NCBI GenBank assembly: GCA_028692515.1
Contig: JAQUXG010000020.1
Location: forward strand, 1-12,543
Reading direction: 5' to 3'
DNA length: 12,543 nucleotides
Origin: Kiritimatiellales bacterium
GTDB lineage: Bacteria; Verrucomicrobiota; Kiritimatiellia; Kiritimatiellales; Tichowtungiaceae
Positions 1 to 7,685 of this stretch are shown here, piece after piece. The notes below the pieces were generated by a model. That model was not told the origin of the DNA, did not search any database, and was given only the letters and a program-made list of their open reading frames with translations. The first letter of the stretch is position 1. The number at the start of each line of letters is the position of its first letter. The position numbers were made by a program, and so were the translations under genes.

Positions 1-1429
1 CGGCAACGTTCGGGCCCATGGCGTGCATGAGGAGGAAGTTGTTCGGGTTGGCTTCGAGCCCGACTTTATTGGAGACGCGCGCGGCCATCGGTACAGCCGA
101 TACGCCGGCGGATCCGATGAGCGGGTTGATCTGATCTTTGCTGAGTTTGTTCATGAGCCGGGCGAGCAGTACGCCGGATGCGGTGCCGATACAGAAGGCG
201 GCCAAGCCAAGACCAAGAATGCCGAGCGTTTGCACGTTGAGGAATTTTTCGGCAGCGAGTTTGGAGCCGACGGCCAGTCCGAGCAGGATGGTGACGATGT
301 TGATGAGCGCATTTTGCGCGGTGTCGGAGAGACGATCGACGACCATGGATTCTTTCATGAGGTTACCGAGCATGAGCATCCCGATCAGCGGGGTAGCTGA
401 CGGCAGTAACAGAATACAAAGGACGAGTACCATAATTGGGAAAACAATTTTTTCCGCTTTGGAGACGTGGCGCAGCTGTTTCATTTCGATGGCGCGTTCT
501 GCCGGGGTAGTCAGCAACCGCATGATCGGCGGCTGAATGATGGGGACGAGCGCCATATACGAATAGGCGGCTACGGCGATGGCTCCGAGCAGGTTGGGCG
601 AGAGTCGTGACGACAGGAAGATGGCGGTGGGTCCGTCGGCTCCACCGATGATGCCGATGGAGGCGGCATCCTGCAGGGTGAAGAGTCCGCCCATAGCGAG
701 CGCGCCCATCAAGGCGATGAAAATACCGAACTGGGCGGCGGCACCGAGCAGGGCGGTTTTCGGGTTGGCGAGCAGCGGGCCGAAGTCGGTCATGGCACCT
801 ACACCCATGAAGATGAGCAGGGGGAAGACCCCGGATTGCACACCGACGGTGTAAAAGTAGTAGAGGAATCCGGCGGGCTGTCCGGGGATTCCGAATTCGG
901 CAATGCCGGCGACCGGGATGTTCGTGAGGATGGCTCCGAATCCGATCGGCAACAGCAGCAAGGGCTCGAAGCCTTTGGCGATGGCCAGATAGATCAGGAG
1001 GAGTCCGACGAGGATCATGACAAACTGTCCAAGTCCTTGCGGGAGCAGGCCGTGAGCCGTGTAGCCTTCCGCCTCGGCGGCGGCCAGCTTGGCGGTCAGA
1101 TCCGTAATGACTGCCGGGGCTACGCCATGCTGCGCCGCTTTTTCAATTACGGTGTGCACGTTGGCGAAGTGCCCGGCCGAAATTTCGGCCGCAACGGTTT
1201 TCTTGACGGCATCCTGATAGGAGGTCTGTGTTTCTGCCTCGGTTTCCGGATGCATGAACCGGTAGATCCCGGTGGATTCCCAGAGGGTTTTAAATCCTTT
1301 GGAAATTGAAATGGCTTCTTTTTTCGCTGGCAGTTTCCCGGTCGGAGCGGATTCCGCCGAAGCGAAGCCCGCCATCAAGAGGGTGGCCAGAGCAAGCAGC
1401 CCGATGGTTTTTTTGGTTTGGCTAAACAT
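1..1429 (-). CDS. oadB: Na+-translocating oxaloacetate decarboxylase, beta subunit (3' end beyond the window)
   Basis: This is the membrane subunit that decarboxylates carboxybiotin on OadA and exports Na+. The frame is open for 476 codons from an ATG preceded by AAGGAG to the left edge; perhaps 20-30 residues are missing. The body is strongly hydrophobic. The family hallmark GGADGPT holds Asp265. Residues known to matter for Na+ and H+ passage in the Klebsiella subunit (D203, Y229, N373, G377, S382, R389) are all present here at a constant offset of 62: D265, Y291, N435, G439, S444 and R451. The extra 62 residues are therefore N-terminal: a signal-peptide-like start (residues 1-25, Lys-rich then hydrophobic, ending ASA), a family-like [10 protein letters not shown] at 45-54, then a polar Ala/Glu-rich insert at about 60-130 before the first certain membrane helix (about 133-151). 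It lies 106 nt downstream of oadA. A methylmalonyl-CoA decarboxylase beta subunit would look alike, but the neighbouring OadA-type subunit argues for oxaloacetate. Confidence 0.95.
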   Translation of the reverse strand, partial: MFSQTKKTIGLLALATLLMAGFASAESAPTGKLPAKKEAISISKGFKTLWESTGIYRFMHPETEAETQTSYQDAVKKTVAAEISAGHFANVHTVIEKAAQHGVAPAVITDLTAKLAAAEAEGYTAHGLLPQGLGQFVMILVGLLLIYLAIAKGFEPLLLLPIGFGAILTNIPVAGIAEFGIPGQPAGFLYYFYTVGVQSGVFPLLIFMGVGAMTDFGPLLANPKTALLGAAAQFGIFIALMGALAMGGLFTLQDAASIGIIGGADGPTAIFLSSRLSPNLLGAIAVAAYSYMALVPIIQPPIMRLLTTPAERAIEMKQLRHVSKAEKIVFPIMVLVLCILLLPSATPLIGMLMLGNLMKESMVVDRLSDTAQNALINIVTILLGLAVGSKLAAEKFLNVQTLGILGLGLAAFCIGTASGVLLARLMNKLSKDQINPLIGSAGVSAVPMAARVSNKVGLEANPNNFLLMHAMGPNVA

Positions 1430-1449
1430 ATTAAAACTCCTTGTCTAAG

Positions 1450-1528
1450 GTCGAAGGTCTGAAAGTCAAAGGCCGGGAAGCCACAAACTGTATGCAGACT
1501 TTGGACATTTTGACTTTCGACTTTTGAC
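1450..1528 (-). repeat. Imperfect inverted repeat made of GTC heptads between oadA and oadB
   Basis: The two arms are 1450-1470 and 1509-1528. Their inner 10 bp (GAAAGTCAAA at 1461-1470 and its complement at 1509-1518) match perfectly; the outer part pairs with one bulge and two mismatches around a 38-nt loop. Each arm is built from short units of the type AAAGTCR, so GTC recurs about every 7 nt, in opposite orientations in the two arms. On the transcribed minus strand it follows the oadA stop and precedes the oadB ribosome site. There is no T-tract, so it is not a classical terminator. It could be an mRNA-stabilising or processing hairpin, or a small dispersed repeat; the role is inferred. 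Confidence 0.6.
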
Positions 1529-1535
1529 TTCTGGG

Positions 1536-3341
1536 TTAGTTGATCGAGGCCAGTTCCTGACCACCGCTGACCTGTTCGCCGACGGCGACGCCGACCGATG
1601 AAACCGTTCCCGTGACCGGAGCTTTGATTTCGACTTCCATCTTCATGGCTTCGAGAACCAGAATAACATCGCCCTGATTGATGTGTTCGCCAGCCGCAGT
1701 GTTGACCCGCATGACTTTTCCGGGCATCTGAGCCTTGACGATGGTGGAGTCGGCCGATTCGTGCGCAACGCCTTTGGCGGGAGCGGCGGCAATGCCGTCA
1801 GCGACTGCGATGTCGTAGCTCTTGCCGTTGACGGTTGCTTTGTCGCCGTTGACTTCGACTGCATATTTTTTGCCGTTGACGGAGACGGTATATCCGCCGG
1901 ACGCATCTTTCTTAGCGGCAGCGTCTTTCTTCGGCTCGTTTTTACGTACGCCGTTGACGACGGCTTTGCCGAGCAGGAAGTCGATGCCTTTCTGTTTGCA
2001 GGCGGAGGCGATGAAAATATTTTCATCGGACAGATCGGTGATTCCGGCGTCGGTGAGCATTTTCGTCGAGGCTTTAATGCCTTTGGTCGGGTCGGCATCG
2101 TTGATTTCGAGAACCGGCTTGGTGGTCGGCTCGAGCTTGAGCTGTTCGGCGCAGATTTTGACGATTTCGGCGTCCGGGGCGACCGGTGTTTTACCGAAGT
2201 AGCCGAGAACCATTTTGCCGTAGCCTTCGGCTATTTTCTGCCAAGGGCCGAACATGACGTTATTAAAGGCCTGCTGGAAGTAGAACTGCGAGACCGGTGT
2301 GACGGATGTGCCGAAGCCGCCGAGACGAACGACTTCGCCCATGGCTTTGATGACTTCCGGGTAGCGATCCATGATGCCGTTGTCGCGCATCATCTGGGTG
2401 TTGGCGGTCAGCGCACCGCCGGGCATCGGTGAGAAGGGGATGAGCGGCTCAACTTCTTTGGCTTCCGGTGGAAGGAAGTAGTCTTTCATGCAATCTTTGA
2501 ATACTTCTTCGGCTTCGCGCATTTTGTCGATGTCGACATCGAGCGAGAAATCCGAGCCGCGCAGGGCATGCCATACGCTGATGACGTCGGGCTGGCAGGT
2601 TCCGCCGGAGGCGGGAGCCATCGAGCAGTCGACCTGATCGGCACCGGCGTTGATGGCGGCCAGATAGGTGGCGACGCAGGTTCCGGCGGTGTCGTGCGAG
2701 TGGAAAACGATTTTGGTGCCTTCCGGAAGCATTTTGCGGGCGCGTTTGATGGTCTCATACACGGTGGACGGGGTGGCGGTGCCGGAGGCATCCTTGAAAC
2801 AGACGCTGCTGTACGGGATGCCGGCGTCGAGAATCGAACGCAGGGTTTTTTCGTAGAAGCCGGCATCGTGCGCGCCTTCGCATCCGGGCGGAAGAGCCAT
2901 CATGGAAACGACGACTTCGTGGTTGAGGCCGGCGTCGTGGATGCACTGTCCGGAGTAGATGAGGTTGTTGACGTCGTTGAGTGCGTCGAAGTTGCGGATG
3001 GTGGTCATGCCATGCTTTTTGAAGAGCTTGGCGTGCAGGTTGATGATGTCGCTGGACTGAGAGTCCAGAGCCACCACGTTGACGCCGCGGGCGAGGGTCT
3101 GGAGGTTGGCGTCCGGGCCGGCGATCTTGCGGAACTCGTCCATCATGTCGAAGGCGTTCTCGTTACAGTAGAAGAACGGAGCCTGGAAGCGTGCACCGCC
3201 GCCGGCTTCGAAGTGCAGAATTCCTGCTTCTTTGGTGGCCGCAACGGCCGGCATGAAATCTTTGGTGAATACCCGTGCGCCGTAAACCGATTGGAATCCG
3301 TCGCGGAACGCTGTGATCATGACATCAATTTTTTTACTCAC
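1536..3341 (-). CDS. oadA: Oxaloacetate decarboxylase alpha subunit (biotin carboxyltransferase)
   Basis: This 601-residue soluble subunit transfers the carboxyl group of oxaloacetate to its own biotin, releasing pyruvate. The N-terminal carboxyltransferase barrel (about 5-290) has RDGFQS with Asp14, FKDASGT with Lys183 and HSHDTAG with His214/His216, matching the Asp, Lys and His-X-His metal ligands of the family. A conserved mid-domain follows, then a Lys/Ala-rich linker (about 470-485) and a C-terminal biotinyl domain with AMKM; the target Lys567 sits 34 residues from the end, as usual. The start is GTG with an upstream GGGGCAGG; it gives the expected N-terminus just before the barrel. The barrel is closer in wording to the subgroup often labelled pyruvate carboxylase subunit B (FEAGGGARFQ rather than the Klebsiella-type motif), but oadG and oadB flank it and no biotin carboxylase gene is in view, so decarboxylase is preferred. 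Confidence 0.94.
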   Translation of the reverse strand: MSKKIDVMITAFRDGFQSVYGARVFTKDFMPAVAATKEAGILHFEAGGGARFQAPFFYCNENAFDMMDEFRKIAGPDANLQTLARGVNVVALDSQSSDIINLHAKLFKKHGMTTIRNFDALNDVNNLIYSGQCIHDAGLNHEVVVSMMALPPGCEGAHDAGFYEKTLRSILDAGIPYSSVCFKDASGTATPSTVYETIKRARKMLPEGTKIVFHSHDTAGTCVATYLAAINAGADQVDCSMAPASGGTCQPDVISVWHALRGSDFSLDVDIDKMREAEEVFKDCMKDYFLPPEAKEVEPLIPFSPMPGGALTANTQMMRDNGIMDRYPEVIKAMGEVVRLGGFGTSVTPVSQFYFQQAFNNVMFGPWQKIAEGYGKMVLGYFGKTPVAPDAEIVKICAEQLKLEPTTKPVLEINDADPTKGIKASTKMLTDAGITDLSDENIFIASACKQKGIDFLLGKAVVNGVRKNEPKKDAAAKKDASGGYTVSVNGKKYAVEVNGDKATVNGKSYDIAVADGIAAAPAKGVAHESADSTIVKAQMPGKVMRVNTAAGEHINQGDVILVLEAMKMEVEIKAPVTGTVSSVGVAVGEQVSGGQELASIN

Positions 3342-3372
3342 TGTACCTGCCCCTTTTGGTTATCTGTTTAAA

Positions 3373-3588
3373 TTAATTGGTATGTGCTTTGACGGCCGCA
3401 ATCGCCACGGCAATCTCTGAAAAGTCGGCCACGGCGGCCGGTTTGCTGTTTTTCGGCGCAGCTTCCGGGAATAAGTATGCGAATTTTGTGAAAAATTTAG
3501 CGGACAGCTGCATCGCCACCACGAGCAGAACCAGGAACGCAAAAACCGTTCCCATTCCCACAACCATCAAAACCAAACCCTCTTCCAT
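3373..3588 (-). CDS. oadG: Oxaloacetate decarboxylase gamma subunit (small membrane anchor)
   Basis: This 71-residue protein has one N-terminal membrane helix (about 5-28, with VVGMGTVFAFLVLLVV) and a short polar tail. That is the architecture of OadG, which links the alpha subunit to the beta subunit in the membrane and stabilises the complex. The ATG has an AAAGGAAG ribosome site. The gene ends 31 nt before oadA, giving the classic G-A-B order of characterised oad operons. The family is short and poorly conserved, so the call rests on helix, size and position together. The C-terminal tail lacks the His-rich end that binds zinc in some OadG proteins; it ends KAHTN with a single His. Confidence 0.88.
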   Translation of the reverse strand: MEEGLVLMVVGMGTVFAFLVLLVVAMQLSAKFFTKFAYLFPEAAPKNSKPAAVADFSEIAVAIAAVKAHTN

Positions 3589-3693
3589 AGTTCTTCCTTT
3601 GCTTTATGAGCTCATTAAAATAGCCTGCTTTGTACGGGAACACGTCTAGTCGTGCGAGCGAAAACAAAGAGAAAATTTCGAAAACAAAAGTGT
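3589..3693. promoter_or_regulatory. Divergent intergenic region between oadG and the biotin ligase gene
   Basis: Promoters for both directions should lie here because the genes diverge. I could not identify a convincing -35/-10 pair on either strand. Two small structures are visible: a perfect 10-bp palindrome ATGAGCTCAT at 3606-3615 in the oadG leader, and a direct repeat CGAAAACAAA at 3659-3668 and 3679-3688, exactly 20 bp apart, just before the ligase start. Either could be a protein-binding site, but both are short enough to occur by chance. Confidence 0.4.
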
Positions 3694-4410
3694 ATGAAAT
3701 TCAAAGTCAACTGGTATGAGCGACTTCCTTCCACGAACACCTTTTTGAAGGAGCTGGCAGAGCTGAAGGGGCAACTTCCGGCGGGGACGGTAGTTGCGGC
3801 ACGGGAGCAGACGCAGGGGCGGGGTCGAATGGCGCGCGAATGGCTGTCCGGAGCCAATGAAAATTTAACCTTCTCACTGCTCCTTTCTGACAAAATTGAA
3901 ACGCACAAATGGCCCTCCGCGACGATGGCGGCGGCCATTGCAGTGGCCGAAATGCTCGAAAAAGAGGGGATTAACGCCTCTTTGAAATGGCCCAATGACG
4001 TCTTAGTGAACGGCCGAAAAATTTGCGGAATTCTTGCGGAACGGATTTCGCAGGGACTGATTATCGGCATCGGCCTGAATGTGAACATGCAGGCGGCCGA
4101 TCATATCGACCAGCCCGCCACGTCGGTTTTAATGGAAACCGGGAAACGCAGCAGCGTCGATGAACTGCTTCAAAAGCTTCTGAAGCATCTTTCTATCCGC
4201 CTCGACGAATGGGCGCAGGGCGGTTTTTCCAAGGTTCGGAAAAACTGGGAGGCAAACGTTCCAAACCTTGGAAAAACCGTCAGCGTGCGCGACGGCGGCG
4301 CGATCCGCAGCGGTGTGCTGGCCGGATTCGGCGAAAACGGCGAACTGCTGCTGCGCGGTGCGGATGGAAAAATGAACACGATCTGGGCGGGCGATGTTTT
4401 TTATGAATGA
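3694..4410 (+). CDS. birA: Biotin-[biotin carboxyl carrier] protein ligase, without DNA-binding domain
   Basis: The enzyme activates biotin with ATP and attaches it to a lysine of carrier proteins; the neighbouring OadA (Lys567) is an obvious substrate. With the ATG at 3694 the protein has 238 residues. PSTNT (12-16), the adenylate-binding loop GRGRMAREW (42-50), KWPND (98-102) and KICGIL (109-114) are all present, followed by the small C-terminal domain. There is no N-terminal helix-turn-helix, so it is a monofunctional ligase and not a biotin repressor. An in-frame GTG at 3652 would add 14 basic residues, but 3694 starts where the family's catalytic domain starts; neither start has a strong ribosome site. 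Two copies of a palindromic repeat lie inside the coding sequence (4221-4279) at residues about 177-196 without breaking the frame. Its stop overlaps the next gene. Confidence 0.93.
   Translation: MKFKVNWYERLPSTNTFLKELAELKGQLPAGTVVAAREQTQGRGRMAREWLSGANENLTFSLLLSDKIETHKWPSATMAAAIAVAEMLEKEGINASLKWPNDVLVNGRKICGILAERISQGLIIGIGLNVNMQAADHIDQPATSVLMETGKRSSVDELLQKLLKHLSIRLDEWAQGGFSKVRKNWEANVPNLGKTVSVRDGGAIRSGVLAGFGENGELLLRGADGKMNTIWAGDVFYE
4221..4279. repeat. Inverted pair of TTCCAA-N3-TTGGAA palindromes inside birA
   Basis: The left unit is TTCCAAGGTTCGGAA (4227-4241) and the right unit TTCCAAACCTTGGAA (4259-4273), in opposite orientation with starts 32 bp apart. With flanks, 4221-4241 and the reverse complement of 4259-4279 agree at 20 of 21 positions around a 17-nt loop, so the birA message could form a long hairpin. 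The same unit recurs three times at 7686-7763 with the same spacing. The encoded stretch (SKVRKNWEANVPNLGK) still reads like a normal ligase sequence. Confidence 0.85.
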
Positions 4411-4921
4411 ATTTAAACATATTTTACCGGGGGAGTTGGACGAGAGCGCATTCCGGCTGATCGGCAAAGAGTGGATGCTGATTACGGCGGGAACTGTGAA
4501 AAAGTGGAACACGATGACCGCCAGCTGGGGCGCAATGGGCGAGCTGTGGTTTAAGCCGGTCGTCTTCACGTTTTTCCGTCCGCAACGCTATACTCTCGAA
4601 TTTGTGGAACGCGAACCGCTGTTTACGCTCTGCTTTTTCGATGCCAAACACCGCGAGGCTCTGAATTTCTGCGGTTCGCACTCGGGACGCGACTGCGATA
4701 AAGCCAAAGAAACCGGCCTGACGCCGTTCGAGGTGGCGCCGGGGGCTGTGGCGTTTGAAGAGGCCCGCCTGATTCTGGTTTGCCGGAAGCTCTATTTCCA
4801 GGATCTGGACCCGGCAAATTTTCTTGATACAGGGATTGAGAAAAATTACCCGAAGAAGGACTATCACCGGATGTTTGTCGGGGAAGTTCTTCAGACAATG
4901 GGTTCCCGGCAGGATTTTTAG
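4403..4921 (+). CDS. Flavin reductase-like FMN-binding protein
   Basis: A 172-residue protein of the flavin reductase-like split-barrel type. Such proteins bind FMN and many reduce it with NAD(P)H; the partner here is unknown. Visible family features are KEWMLITAG near residues 22-30, the flavin-contacting stretch TMTASWGAMGELWF (about 37-50) followed by PVVFTFFRPQRYT, a SHSGRDCDK segment around 92-100 and a late HRMFVGEV. The ATG at 4403 fits the usual N-terminus; an in-frame ATG at 4394 would add three residues. Both starts lie within the end of birA (stop 4408-4410), which implies translational coupling. It ends 14 nt before the ABC transporter gene, so it is probably in one operon with both. 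Physiological substrate not deducible. Confidence 0.85.
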   Translation: MNEFKHILPGELDESAFRLIGKEWMLITAGTVKKWNTMTASWGAMGELWFKPVVFTFFRPQRYTLEFVEREPLFTLCFFDAKHREALNFCGSHSGRDCDKAKETGLTPFEVAPGAVAFEEARLILVCRKLYFQDLDPANFLDTGIEKNYPKKDYHRMFVGEVLQTMGSRQDF

Positions 4922-4935
4922 TCAGGAGTTTTTTA

Positions 4936-6705
4936 ATGTGTTCGCAACCGCCTCTTCGTCCGCTTGAGTATAACTACAGCAGCAACCGTCCCATCCGGAC
5001 ACTTCTCAGCCTGCTGAGCCGTCCATGGTATTTCTATGCCGGAACTGTGCTGGTCTTGATCATCAAGCACTCTCCCGTTTGGGCGATTCCCTTTCTGATT
5101 GCGCAGGTCATTAACATGTTGTCCGATCCGGCGCTCTTTACGGCTTCGCAGACGATGATTTATTTCGGCGTGGTGGTTTTGTTGATCGTGCAAAACATTC
5201 CGACGCACACTCTCTATGTTTCGATGCTGAGCGGTGCCGTGCGTGATCTGGAACGCACGTTGCGCAGTGCGCTGGTGACACGGCTTCAGCACCTTTCAAT
5301 CGCCTTCCATGACCGCACGGAGTCGGGACGTCTTCAAGCCAAGGTGCTGCGTGATGTGGAGCAGGTTCAGATGTTTTGCATGCAGGTCGGGGATGCCGGT
5401 ACGACCGCGGTTCTTTCCTTTCTGTTTGCCGTGATCGTCACGGCTGTTCGTCAGCCGCGCCTGCTGGTTTTTTTCATTCTGCTGGCACCGCTGATTATCG
5501 GTCTGCGTTCGATCTTTGAGCGGCGCATGCGCGAACGCAACTCAGCCTTTCGCTCAGAGATTGAACGGATGTCTGCGGATGTGACGGAAATGCTCAATAT
5601 GATTCCGGTGGTGCGGGCGCACGGACTGGAAATGGAGGCGGCCAGCCGGATGGAGGCTCAGTTCGGCGCCGTCAATGAGCGCGGACGGCGGCTGGATGTG
5701 ATCAATGCAATTTTCGGCTCATCCGCCTTTGTGGTATTTCAGCTCTCCATGGTAACGGGGCTGATTGTCATGAGCTGGTTCTGCCGCAGAGGCTGGATCA
5801 CCGTCGGCGATGTGGTTCTTTATCAAAGCATGTTCAGTACGATTGTGATGAGCGTGTCCGGGTTGCTGAATATGTATCCGCAGCTGGCCCGCGGGGTGGA
5901 GTCTGTCCGATCCATCGGCGAGGTGCTCGAATGTCCTGATCTGGAGCATAACCGGGGGCGGCATATTGTTGACGAGCTGGCCGGACAGGTACAGTTCGAA
6001 GGCCTCACGTTTGCTTATGACGAAGGGAAAGACGCCGCGATTCGGGAGTTCTCTCTCGACGTGAAGGCAGGGGAATGCATTGCACTGGTGGGGCCGAGCG
6101 GCGGAGGAAAATCCACGCTGATGCAACTGCTGATCGGATTCCGCCGTCCTGATCAGGGCCGCATTCTGTTCGACGGACAGGATATGGAAACGCTGGATAT
6201 GCGCACCGCCCGCCGGTTTATGTCCGTCGTGCCGCAGGAAACGGTTTTGTTCTCCGGTTCGATCCGCGAGAACATTCTCTACGGCCTGCGTGATATCAGT
6301 GATGAGCAGCTCCGCAGCACGCTGGCCGCTGCCAACCTGACTGAGATGGTCGATTCCTTGCCCAAAGGAATGGAGACGCGCATTGGCGAGGACGGCGCGA
6401 TGCTCTCCGGCGGACAGCGCCAGCGCATTGCCATTGCCCGTGCGCTGATCCGCGACCCGCGCATTCTGGTACTCGACGAGGCCACCTCGGCGCTGGATGT
6501 GGTTTCTGAGAAAAAGGTTCAAGAGGCGATTGATCATGCCGTACAGAACCGGACGACCTTTATTGTCGCGCACCGTCTTTCCACGATTCGTCAGGCCGAC
6601 CGGATTGTTGTGATGAAAGAAGGACAGATGGCGGAGGTCGGTTCGTATGATGATCTGATGGCCCGGCGCGGCCTGTTTTTTGAAATGCAGCAACTTCAAC
6701 ACTGA
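4936..6705 (+). CDS. ABC exporter half-transporter (membrane domain fused to ATPase)
   Basis: A 589-residue inner-membrane exporter of the MsbA/LmrA type, which would work as a dimer. The membrane domain covers about residues 20-310 and contains the usual hydrophobic segments (about 33-60, 72-90, 155-190, 260-330). The ATPase domain follows from about 350: Walker A GPSGGGKST (386-394), Q-loop near VVPQE, signature LSGGQ (490-494), Walker B ending in Asp514-Glu515 and the switch His546 in VAHRLST. All catalytic elements are intact. The start has AGGAG seven bases upstream and follows the flavin reductase gene by 14 nt; the stop precedes the aldo/keto reductase by 10 nt. The exported substrate cannot be read from the sequence; lipids, peptides or drugs are all possible for this family. 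Confidence 0.93.
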   Translation: MCSQPPLRPLEYNYSSNRPIRTLLSLLSRPWYFYAGTVLVLIIKHSPVWAIPFLIAQVINMLSDPALFTASQTMIYFGVVVLLIVQNIPTHTLYVSMLSGAVRDLERTLRSALVTRLQHLSIAFHDRTESGRLQAKVLRDVEQVQMFCMQVGDAGTTAVLSFLFAVIVTAVRQPRLLVFFILLAPLIIGLRSIFERRMRERNSAFRSEIERMSADVTEMLNMIPVVRAHGLEMEAASRMEAQFGAVNERGRRLDVINAIFGSSAFVVFQLSMVTGLIVMSWFCRRGWITVGDVVLYQSMFSTIVMSVSGLLNMYPQLARGVESVRSIGEVLECPDLEHNRGRHIVDELAGQVQFEGLTFAYDEGKDAAIREFSLDVKAGECIALVGPSGGGKSTLMQLLIGFRRPDQGRILFDGQDMETLDMRTARRFMSVVPQETVLFSGSIRENILYGLRDISDEQLRSTLAAANLTEMVDSLPKGMETRIGEDGAMLSGGQRQRIAIARALIRDPRILVLDEATSALDVVSEKKVQEAIDHAVQNRTTFIVAHRLSTIRQADRIVVMKEGQMAEVGSYDDLMARRGLFFEMQQLQH

Positions 6706-6715
6706 GAGACTCATT

Positions 6716-7654
6716 ATGGAATATCGTACACTTGGGAAAACCGGAATTGATGTTTCACCCATCACAATCGGCGCATGGCAGCTCGGCGGACCGTTGTTTT
6801 TCGACGGCAAACCCGATGGCCATCCCGATCCCGGTAAAGAAAACGTCATCCGGATGATCCATGAACTGGGAGATCTTGGCGTCAATGCCATCGACACGGC
6901 GGAGCAGTACAGCGCGGGCGAATCGGAACGGCGCGTTGGCGAAGCACTCAAGGGCCGTCGCGATCAGTGGATTGTTTCCACTAAGTTCGGGTTTCGTGTC
7001 GGGCCGGGGAATACGCGCGTGGACGATTCGTCGCCGGAAACCATCCTGCCGAGCCTGGAAGGTTCGCTGAAACGGATGGGAACCGATTTTATTGATATTT
7101 ACCTCTACCACTGCGCACCGCAGGTCGAAAATCTGGATGCCGGACGAACGGTGCTCGAACAGGCAAAACAGCAGGGGAAAATCCGTGCGTACGGGATTTC
7201 AACTAACAATACGGATTTGATTCGCGCGATGATTGAGCACCGGGCGGTTGAGGTGGTTCAGTTTGCTTCAAATCTTCTGGATCCTGCGACGGAGCTGAGC
7301 GCGTTGATGAAAGAGCACCAGCTTGGCACGCAAGTGCGCGGTGTCATGGCGCAAGGACGGCTGAGCGGAAAATATTTTTCTGCCGCTCCGCAGTTCCGTC
7401 CGGATGACAACCGGTCGAATCGCGGACAGGTTGATTTTAAAAAATACGCCGCGTTAGAGCCGTTTGTCCCGGAAGGTTGTACGATGGCACAGGTCGCGCT
7501 GCGCTGGGTACTCGATCGCGCGGAGCACCATACGGTCTGCATGGGTGCCAAAACCATCGGCGACTATCGCGCGGCGCTGGCGGCTCTCGACCTGCCGCCG
7601 CTGAGCGAGGAAACGAGTGCGGCTCTCGTCGCCTGTGCCGAAAAATTGCAGTGA
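6716..7654 (+). CDS. Aldo/keto reductase
   Basis: A 312-residue NAD(P)H-dependent oxidoreductase of the aldo/keto reductase superfamily, expected to be cytoplasmic and to reduce an aldehyde or ketone. The catalytic tetrad is visible: Asp60 and Tyr65 in AIDTAEQYSAGESE, Lys90 in VSTKFG and His132 in YLYHCAP. The N-terminus MEYRTLGKTGIDVSPITIG is the standard opening of the family. C-terminal MAQGRLSGKY and the ALRWVLD motif followed by GAKT match the cofactor-binding end. The ATG at 6716 is chosen over an in-frame upstream ATG at 6680 that lies within the ABC transporter gene. The gene is the last of a tight plus-strand series; the substrate is unknown. Confidence 0.93.
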   Translation: MEYRTLGKTGIDVSPITIGAWQLGGPLFFDGKPDGHPDPGKENVIRMIHELGDLGVNAIDTAEQYSAGESERRVGEALKGRRDQWIVSTKFGFRVGPGNTRVDDSSPETILPSLEGSLKRMGTDFIDIYLYHCAPQVENLDAGRTVLEQAKQQGKIRAYGISTNNTDLIRAMIEHRAVEVVQFASNLLDPATELSALMKEHQLGTQVRGVMAQGRLSGKYFSAAPQFRPDDNRSNRGQVDFKKYAALEPFVPEGCTMAQVALRWVLDRAEHHTVCMGAKTIGDYRAALAALDLPPLSEETSAALVACAEKLQ

Positions 7655-7662
7655 GGCCTCCG

Positions 7663-7679
7663 TCCCGCCTCCGGCGGGA
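7663..7679 (+). terminator. Possible terminator hairpin after the aldo/keto reductase gene
   Basis: A GC-rich perfect stem of 7 bp (TCCCGCC at 7663-7669 with GGCGGGA at 7673-7679, loop TCC) starts 8 nt after the stop codon. It is followed by TAAAGTTT and not a proper T-tract, so termination efficiency is uncertain. It marks the likely end of the birA-aldo/keto reductase unit. Confidence 0.45.
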
Positions 7680-7685
7680 TAAAGT

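Noticed and set aside
23..1309. Several plus-strand open frames of 90-157 codons in the first 1.3 kb
   Set aside because: They run opposite to oadB, whose translation matches a well-known family along the whole stretch; these are antisense shadows.
1683..3371. Long plus-strand open frames (up to 267 codons) opposite oadA
   Set aside because: Glycine/valine/aspartate-rich antisense shadows of a clearly recognised oadA; no family resemblance.
3589..3693. Possible sigma-70 promoters in the divergent gap
   Set aside because: No -35/-10 pair with acceptable spacing on either strand; only weak AT-rich matches.
3652..3693. Upstream GTG start for birA adding 14 residues
   Set aside because: The extension is Lys/Arg-rich, covers a short direct repeat, lacks a ribosome site and precedes the normal start of the catalytic domain.
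5719..6951. A 410-codon minus-strand frame across the ABC transporter and aldo/keto reductase genes
   Set aside because: It spans two well-supported plus-strand genes and their junction, has no recognisable motif and no clear ribosome site.
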